A stretch of DNA of 10,483 nt from Candidatus Latescibacterota bacterium (lineage in GTDB: Bacteria > Latescibacterota > UBA2968 > UBA8231): contig DPVW01000293.1 of assembly GCA_003529325.1 (NCBI GenBank), positions 1 to 10,483 on the forward strand, in the 5' to 3' direction. This document shows, piece by piece, positions 6,008 through 10,483 of this stretch. A program made the position numbers and the translations under genes. Position 1 is the first letter of the stretch, and each line of letters starts with the position of its first letter. Under the pieces are notes generated by a model. That model was not told the DNA's origin. It saw nothing but the letters and a program-made list of their open reading frames with translations, and did no database searches.

Positions 6008-6961
6008 ATGAAAATTCTCATCTACTTCCCATTCACTTCGGATCAGCTTGCGGAGTTTGCCGATCTGGCCGGTGGCGACCACCAAGTCGTACATGCTGAC
6101 AGTGAGGAAGAGGCCTGCCGCCTCGCCCCTGGATGCGAGGTCATTCTCGGTCACTTCCCGGCGCCGGTGACCGCAGTCGCTGCGGATTTGCGCTGGATTC
6201 AGTCCTTCAGCGCTGGCATGGACAAGTTTCTCTATCCGGAGATCATCGAGCGGGACGAGGTGGTTGTCTCGAATATGGCCGGGCTCTATGCACCGCAGGG
6301 CGGGGAGCATGCATGGGCATTTCTTCTCGCCCTCGCCAGGGGCCTGTTGCCGTCGATCCGGAATATGGAGCAACGCAGTTGGGGACTCAGCCAACCGATC
6401 GTTGAGTTGACGGGGAGCACATTGGGACTCATCGGTCTGGGCGGCTTCGGCATCGAAACCCTGCAGCGTGCCGCCGGATACAACATGCGTGTTCTCGCTC
6501 TCGACCCGGTTCGACTGCAGGCGCCCGAGGGCGTCGAGGAGGTACGGGCCCCGAGTGAGACCAACCTGCGGTGGCTACTGTCATCCTCTGACGCCGTCGT
6601 TGTCGCCTGCCCGTTGACGGAACAGACGCGGCACATGCTCGGTGCCGACGAACTGGCGGCGATGAAGGAGACCGCCTACCTGGTCTGCGTCAGCCGGGGA
6701 GGCATCATCGAGGAGGGCGCCCTCGCCAACGCCCTGCACAGTGGCAGCATTGCGGGTGCCGCACTGGATGTCGTCGAGGCAGAGCCCCTGACAGCCGACA
6801 GCCCGCTGTGGGACGCACCGAATCTCATCCTTACTCCCCACCGCGCCGGCGCCTCCCAACACCGACCGCGCAAGACCTTCGAGTTCTTCCGCGACAATCT
6901 CGGTCGGTATCTGCGCGACGAACCCCTCGTCAACGTCGTTGACAAACGTCGGGGGTTCTGA
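6008..6961 (+). CDS. NAD(P)-dependent D-2-hydroxyacid dehydrogenase
   Basis: This cytosolic enzyme interconverts a 2-oxoacid and the matching D-2-hydroxyacid using NAD(P)H; glyoxylate/hydroxypyruvate reductases and D-3-phosphoglycerate dehydrogenases belong to the family. The 317-aa length is typical. The nucleotide-binding loop GLGGFG is at 143-148, and Asp166 at the end of the following strand (VLALDP) suggests a preference for NAD over NADP. The catalytic triad is visible: Arg230 in CVSRGG, Glu259 in EAEPL and His278 in TPHRAG. ATG 6008 has AGGA about six bases upstream, in the 11-bp gap after the kinase gene, so the pair is probably one operon. The substrate is not determined. In this context hydroxypyruvate, glyoxylate or a sugar-derived 2-keto acid is plausible but inferred. 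The gene converges on the next one, separated by 24 bp without a clear terminator. Confidence 0.92.
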   Translation: MKILIYFPFTSDQLAEFADLAGGDHQVVHADSEEEACRLAPGCEVILGHFPAPVTAVAADLRWIQSFSAGMDKFLYPEIIERDEVVVSNMAGLYAPQGGEHAWAFLLALARGLLPSIRNMEQRSWGLSQPIVELTGSTLGLIGLGGFGIETLQRAAGYNMRVLALDPVRLQAPEGVEEVRAPSETNLRWLLSSSDAVVVACPLTEQTRHMLGADELAAMKETAYLVCVSRGGIIEEGALANALHSGSIAGAALDVVEAEPLTADSPLWDAPNLILTPHRAGASQHRPRKTFEFFRDNLGRYLRDEPLVNVVDKRRGF

Positions 6962-6985
6962 AAGCGAGCTTGTCAGCACACATTT

Positions 6986-7792
6986 TCAGTAACCCAGTGA
7001 TCGCATGTATTGTCGCATGTGGGCGCTACGAGTCGCCTCGGCGACGGCGTCCTCCCCTTCGTAGGCTGGCTCGCCAGGGCAACAGGTGACGACCCGATCG
7101 AATCCGATTTCTTCGACGGTTTCCATCACCTGGCCAAAGTCCATGCACTGGGCGACGCCGACGCTCACCCACTTTGGGTTGTAGCATCCATCCGCATCCT
7201 GCGTACAGGACGCATAATCCTGCAGATGTACATAATTGAGTTGCCCTCGAAAATCACGCAAGGATTGTGCTGCATCATATCCCCACAACTGGGCGTGGGA
7301 AACATCAATGCAGAGGCCGGCCTTGCGCAGGCAGCTCATATAGAGTTGCCAATGTTGTGTCGAGTCGACGAGCAGATTTGTGTGAATGTGGTAGCTGATT
7401 TCCAATCCCAGATCCTGAGCATACTCGGCCCATGCCTCGGCGCCATCGGCGGCGGCGCGCACGTCGTCGTCGGTCACCGCCCTGCCTTCGGGTTTGGGCC
7501 CGTTCATGAACATAAAGCAGTCCGCCTCCATTTCAGCGGCGAACTCCATGCGCCGTCGATTGCGCTCCACATGCTCTGGATCGCGATTATCGGGAGAACC
7601 GACTGCCGTATAGACGAGCAGGGGCATTCCAGCGTCGGAGCAAACCTGCTGAAGGCGTCGAGGCGGTCCCAACCAGTCCAGTGGTAGACGCCCTTCCCAG
7701 CCGTCCCAACCGGCCTTCTTCAGCGCTGCCAGTGCCATCGGCAGATCGGGATTGCGCCAGCGCAACGCGGCATAACAGATCTTCAGTCCCAT
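6986..7792 (-). CDS. Sugar phosphate isomerase/epimerase-like TIM barrel protein
   Basis: This is a 268-aa protein of the xylose-isomerase-like TIM barrel superfamily (AP_endonuc_2 type), which includes inosose dehydratase IolE, hydroxypyruvate isomerase and tagatose/psicose epimerases. Members use a divalent metal to isomerise, epimerise or dehydrate sugars. Landmarks are DGWEGRLPLDW (30-40), FMFMNGPKP (93-101), ISYHIHTN (132-139), CIDVSHAQLWG (161-171) and NYVHLQDYA (186-194). His135/His137, Asp163/His166 and His189 are the likely metal or active-site residues. The strand that normally supplies the last Glu ligand reads VVTCCPGEP (234-242), so that Glu seems replaced or shifted. ATG 7792 has AGGAG about nine bases upstream. 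The start lies 53 bp from the divergent MFS-HEAT gene, which suggests shared control, and the end converges on the hydroxyacid dehydrogenase. Ten cysteines, including a CC pair, are unusual but consistent with a cytosolic protein. The exact reaction is unknown. Confidence 0.85.
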   Translation of the reverse strand: MGLKICYAALRWRNPDLPMALAALKKAGWDGWEGRLPLDWLGPPRRLQQVCSDAGMPLLVYTAVGSPDNRDPEHVERNRRRMEFAAEMEADCFMFMNGPKPEGRAVTDDDVRAAADGAEAWAEYAQDLGLEISYHIHTNLLVDSTQHWQLYMSCLRKAGLCIDVSHAQLWGYDAAQSLRDFRGQLNYVHLQDYASCTQDADGCYNPKWVSVGVAQCMDFGQVMETVEEIGFDRVVTCCPGEPAYEGEDAVAEATRSAHMRQYMRSLGY

Positions 7793-7845
7793 GATCCTTC
7801 TCCTGCCCTATCTTCTTTTGATTCACTGAAAGGAACGAGTCGAGC

Positions 7846-10215
7846 ATGACAGAAAGCGCCGCCACGGCAGGCGGCCGGGGCGGCCTCACCCGGGGGGAGG
7901 CAAGTCGTGCGATGCGCGGCTTTATCTCCGCCAGCGGTGTCTGGGGTATGTGGGGCCAGACCGTCGGCATTGGCACATCGGTATTCACCGGGTACGCCTT
8001 GTTCCTCGGCGCAGATGCGTCGTACATCGCCCTCTTCACGTCGCTGGCCTACCTGCTCGCTGTTTGCCAGTTGGTTGTACCCGTGCTCGGACGCCGGCTG
8101 CAACGACGCAAACGATACATCGTCGGTGTCGGCTGCATGGAGATCCTGTTCCGCAGCTCCCCGGCCCTGATCCCTTTCTTATTCGCCGAGCAACTGCGTC
8201 TGGACGCACTGATGGTCTTCGTCGGCATCGGACTGCTGTGCGGTTACTCCCTCTCACCGTTTTACAATACCTGGGTCGTCAACGCGGTACCTGAAAACAT
8301 ACGCGCACGCTTCACGAGCCGACAGACCATCGTCAGCACTTTGGTCGCCATGTTCGCCGGCTTCGCCGTGGGCCACTTTATCGACAGCTTCGCCGCACAC
8401 GAGAAGCAGATGGGTTTTAATATCGTCTTCGGCATCGGCGCTTTGTTCGGCTGGGCTGGGTATCTCTTTCTGAGTCGCACACCCTTCGCCACCGGCACCG
8501 ATATGCGCGAGGGTGAGGATACTGTGAGCGGCATGACGCGCCTGATGGAACCCTTCCGCGACAGCAACTTCGTTCGCGCCGTCCTGTTTTTTGGTCTATG
8601 GACTTTCGGTATGGGCGTCGCCGGTCCTCTGTATGGCGTATTCATGATCAACCATCTTGGCATCAGCTACACTGAGATCGCCCTGTTCAACGCTGCCTTC
8701 ATGATCACCAGCATTGCCGGCTACCGGCTGTGGGCGAGCCTCGTCGACCGTTTTGGCAGCAAACCGGTGCTGCAAATCCTGATGATCCCCGCCATCTTCC
8801 TGCCTTTTCTCTGGGTCTGGAATGCGCCTGGTGCCTACTACATGGTACCAGTCGCCCTCTGTCTCAGTGGCGTGCTGTTCTCCGGTATCCTTGTCGCCGT
8901 CACCCCCCTGCTCTACGGCCTGGCCCCCGCCGGAGAGCAGCGGCCGTATTACATGGCCTCGTGGTCGGCGACGGTAAACCTCATGGGTGCCCTGGGCCCA
9001 CTTGCGGGTGCCGTGCTGGCACACATACTCGAGGATGTCACGTTCCATGTAGAGAATTTTTCCATCGGCCACTTGCAGATCATCTTCTTGATCAGCGCAG
9101 CCGCCCAGATCCCCGCCATCCTGTTACTCGGTTTCGTCTCCGACCGGAGTTCGATTTCCTCTCGGCATCTGCTGTCACACCTGTTTCGTGGCAATCTGCT
9201 CAGCTACACCTACAATACAGCCGTGTACAACATTGCCGGTCGTGAAGAACGCCGTGCCCGTGCGGCGCTGTCCCTCGGTCGCTCAGGGAGTCCCTTGGCG
9301 GTCGAACAGTTGATCCAGGCGCTGGCCGACGCCAGCCCCGTCGTGCGGCGCAACGCCGCACGAGCCCTCGGGGAAACAGGCTCACCAGAAGCGACCCAAT
9401 CCCTCGTCAAGGAACTGCTCGACGGCGAATCCGACATCCGCTCGGAGGCGGCCGAAGCGCTGGGGCGTCTCGGCCACCAGGGCGGCATCGATCCCCTGAT
9501 CGACTCCCTCGACGATGTCGACCCACGTGTGCGTATCAGCGCTATCCGCGGCCTGAGTGAGATCGGTGGCCAGGAGGCGCGGGAACTCTTGTTCTGGTAT
9601 TTCGGCGAGCACCTGGACGATTCGGTTACGTTCCCGGCACTGGTCGATGTCCTGAGTCACATGGGTGACCACAGAGTCGTAAAGCCGACACTGCAAAGAC
9701 TCGACCACTTCCGTTCGGCTGCCGTACGGCTGCAACTTCTCAACAGCACCTGTCACTCACTGGGTGCAGGCGGAGAGTTTTACCGCCTGTTGTCATATGA
9801 CGAGGATCGTCGGGCCTCGACACTGGCGCGGTTGCTGCGGCGCGCTTCGGGGGCACTGGCACGCAGCGCCGCCCTGGACGTCGAAGTCCGGGAACAGACA
9901 GGCGAAGGTCTCGACCGTATGCGTCGCGCCCACGACGCCGAAAATCTGGATTGGATGGAGGAGGCGGCTCTGCAGGTGGCCGGTATGGTCCGTGATGGTC
10001 TGTCAGCGACGGGCCGTCGGCCATACGAAGTACTGTCCATTTACCTTGTGATCCTGGCGTTGGAGACGTTCCTCGGGTGCCGGGCCCGCATGGACCTGCC
10101 AGAGGCACGAGAGATCTTCGTTGCCGTCTGCATCTCTCGCATTGGCAGACTCGTCGCGGAGTTGGAGATCTCAGAGCCTACTGTCGCCGACGATAGCAAC
10201 TCTCTGGAGGAATAG
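7846..10215 (+). CDS. MFS transporter fused to HEAT repeats and a C-terminal helical domain
   Basis: This 789-aa protein has two parts. Residues about 25-432 form an MFS carrier, with by eye 12 membrane segments: near 28-50, 57-82, 91-113, 119-139, 160-181, 190-210, then 244-267, 277-299, 308-326, 330-355, 368-395 and 408-430. A charged loop at about 211-243 separates the halves, and DRFGSKP (301-307), between segments 8 and 9, resembles MFS motif A. Residues about 466-588 are four HEAT/PBS-lyase-type repeats with a period near 31, each with a pattern such as VRRNAARALGETGSPEA. The remaining 590-789 is predicted soluble and helical, and not recognised. With 12 segments both ends should be cytoplasmic, placing the HEAT domain inside the cell. 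ATG 7846 has AAGGAA about 10 bases upstream. The joint is in frame with no stop, so the fusion looks genuine. The substrate is unknown; neighbouring sugar enzymes suggest a carbohydrate or nucleoside. Confidence 0.88.
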   Translation: MTESAATAGGRGGLTRGEASRAMRGFISASGVWGMWGQTVGIGTSVFTGYALFLGADASYIALFTSLAYLLAVCQLVVPVLGRRLQRRKRYIVGVGCMEILFRSSPALIPFLFAEQLRLDALMVFVGIGLLCGYSLSPFYNTWVVNAVPENIRARFTSRQTIVSTLVAMFAGFAVGHFIDSFAAHEKQMGFNIVFGIGALFGWAGYLFLSRTPFATGTDMREGEDTVSGMTRLMEPFRDSNFVRAVLFFGLWTFGMGVAGPLYGVFMINHLGISYTEIALFNAAFMITSIAGYRLWASLVDRFGSKPVLQILMIPAIFLPFLWVWNAPGAYYMVPVALCLSGVLFSGILVAVTPLLYGLAPAGEQRPYYMASWSATVNLMGALGPLAGAVLAHILEDVTFHVENFSIGHLQIIFLISAAAQIPAILLLGFVSDRSSISSRHLLSHLFRGNLLSYTYNTAVYNIAGREERRARAALSLGRSGSPLAVEQLIQALADASPVVRRNAARALGETGSPEATQSLVKELLDGESDIRSEAAEALGRLGHQGGIDPLIDSLDDVDPRVRISAIRGLSEIGGQEARELLFWYFGEHLDDSVTFPALVDVLSHMGDHRVVKPTLQRLDHFRSAAVRLQLLNSTCHSLGAGGEFYRLLSYDEDRRASTLARLLRRASGALARSAALDVEVREQTGEGLDRMRRAHDAENLDWMEEAALQVAGMVRDGLSATGRRPYEVLSIYLVILALETFLGCRARMDLPEAREIFVAVCISRIGRLVAELEISEPTVADDSNSLEE

Positions 10216-10299
10216 TGCGGTCTTGGCACGTGTCCGCGTATTCGCTTTAGGCGAGGGCTGGGTAGCGCACAAATGGGATGCTCGGGCCCGCTCCTATTC

Positions 10300-10483
10300 C
10301 TATAGCTCGTCGCATCGACGCGCCAACTGGACTGGCAGAGCCGTATCCAGATCATAGGTGTGCGGCGCCGCCCTGCCGGCTTTGACGTCATACCCATAAC
10401 GCTCGACATAATAGGCAGCGTCCCGAAAGGGGTCCCCCAAGCGCAACAACCATCCCTCCGACTTGCGCGAACTGCGGCGGCAG
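10300..10483 (-). CDS. C-terminal fragment of an unidentified protein, running off the right edge
   Basis: The minus-strand frame is open from the window edge to TAG at 10300-10302 and gives the last 60 residues of a protein. The sequence looks coding rather than random: LLRLGDPFRDAAYYVERYGY, then a stretch with AAPHTYDLDTALPVQLARR, ending in CDEL. It is rich in aromatic residues and charged residue pairs, with no membrane segment. I cannot assign a family from this part. It converges on the MFS-HEAT gene, and the 84-bp gap (10216-10299) holds only a weak TCGC/GCGA hairpin and no T-tract terminator. Confidence 0.55.
   Translation of the reverse strand, partial: CRRSSRKSEGWLLRLGDPFRDAAYYVERYGYDVKAGRAAPHTYDLDTALPVQLARRCDEL

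Noticed and set aside
6958..6989. Inverted repeat CTGAAA/TTTCAG between the two convergent genes as a terminator
   Set aside because: The stem is six AT-rich pairs with a loop of about 20 nt and no T tract, too weak to call.
7010..7687. 225-aa open frame on the plus strand opposite the TIM barrel gene
   Set aside because: It is fully antisense to a gene with recognisable family motifs. The translation shows no motif or domain, and no separate ribosome binding site supports it.

Overview
The window is GC-rich, densely packed bacterial DNA. It is most likely from a proteobacterium, probably a gammaproteobacterium, judging from a recognisable ZapA, a YdiJ/GlcD-type FAD/Fe-S oxidase and the IF3 type. 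This taxonomic placement is inference. I see no rRNA, tRNA, insertion sequence, integrase, CRISPR array or phage gene.

Left part (1-3618, minus strand): a large FAD + Fe-S D-2-hydroxyacid dehydrogenase of about 997 aa is followed after 30 bp by a 173-aa protein that I do not recognise, an apparent two-gene operon. Its 229-bp upstream region also carries a good candidate promoter for the divergent gene zapA.

Middle (3848-4752): two housekeeping genes converge, zapA (plus, cell division) and infC (minus, translation initiation factor IF3). Between them is a textbook bidirectional terminator with a perfect 10-bp stem and a T/A tract on each side. infC stands alone, without thrS, rpmI or rplT. 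It appears to start with ATC, the rare start codon class typical of IF3, and it lacks several arginines usually conserved in the ribosome-binding C-domain.

Right part (4980-10483): a small carbohydrate or nucleoside metabolism neighbourhood. A PfkB-family kinase (adenosine-kinase-like, probably TTG start) and a D-2-hydroxyacid dehydrogenase are co-oriented, 11 bp apart. They converge on a minus-strand sugar phosphate isomerase/epimerase-like TIM barrel protein. That gene diverges, across only 53 bp, from a 789-aa protein joining a 12-TM MFS carrier to four HEAT repeats and a further helical domain. The C-terminal 60 residues of an unidentified minus-strand protein enter at the right edge.

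A possible theme, which is inference only, is uptake (MFS-HEAT), isomerisation (TIM barrel), phosphorylation (PfkB) and 2-hydroxyacid/2-oxoacid interconversion (NAD-type dehydrogenase and FAD/Fe-S oxidase). The observations most worth following are the MFS-HEAT fusion and the stand-alone, divergent IF3.
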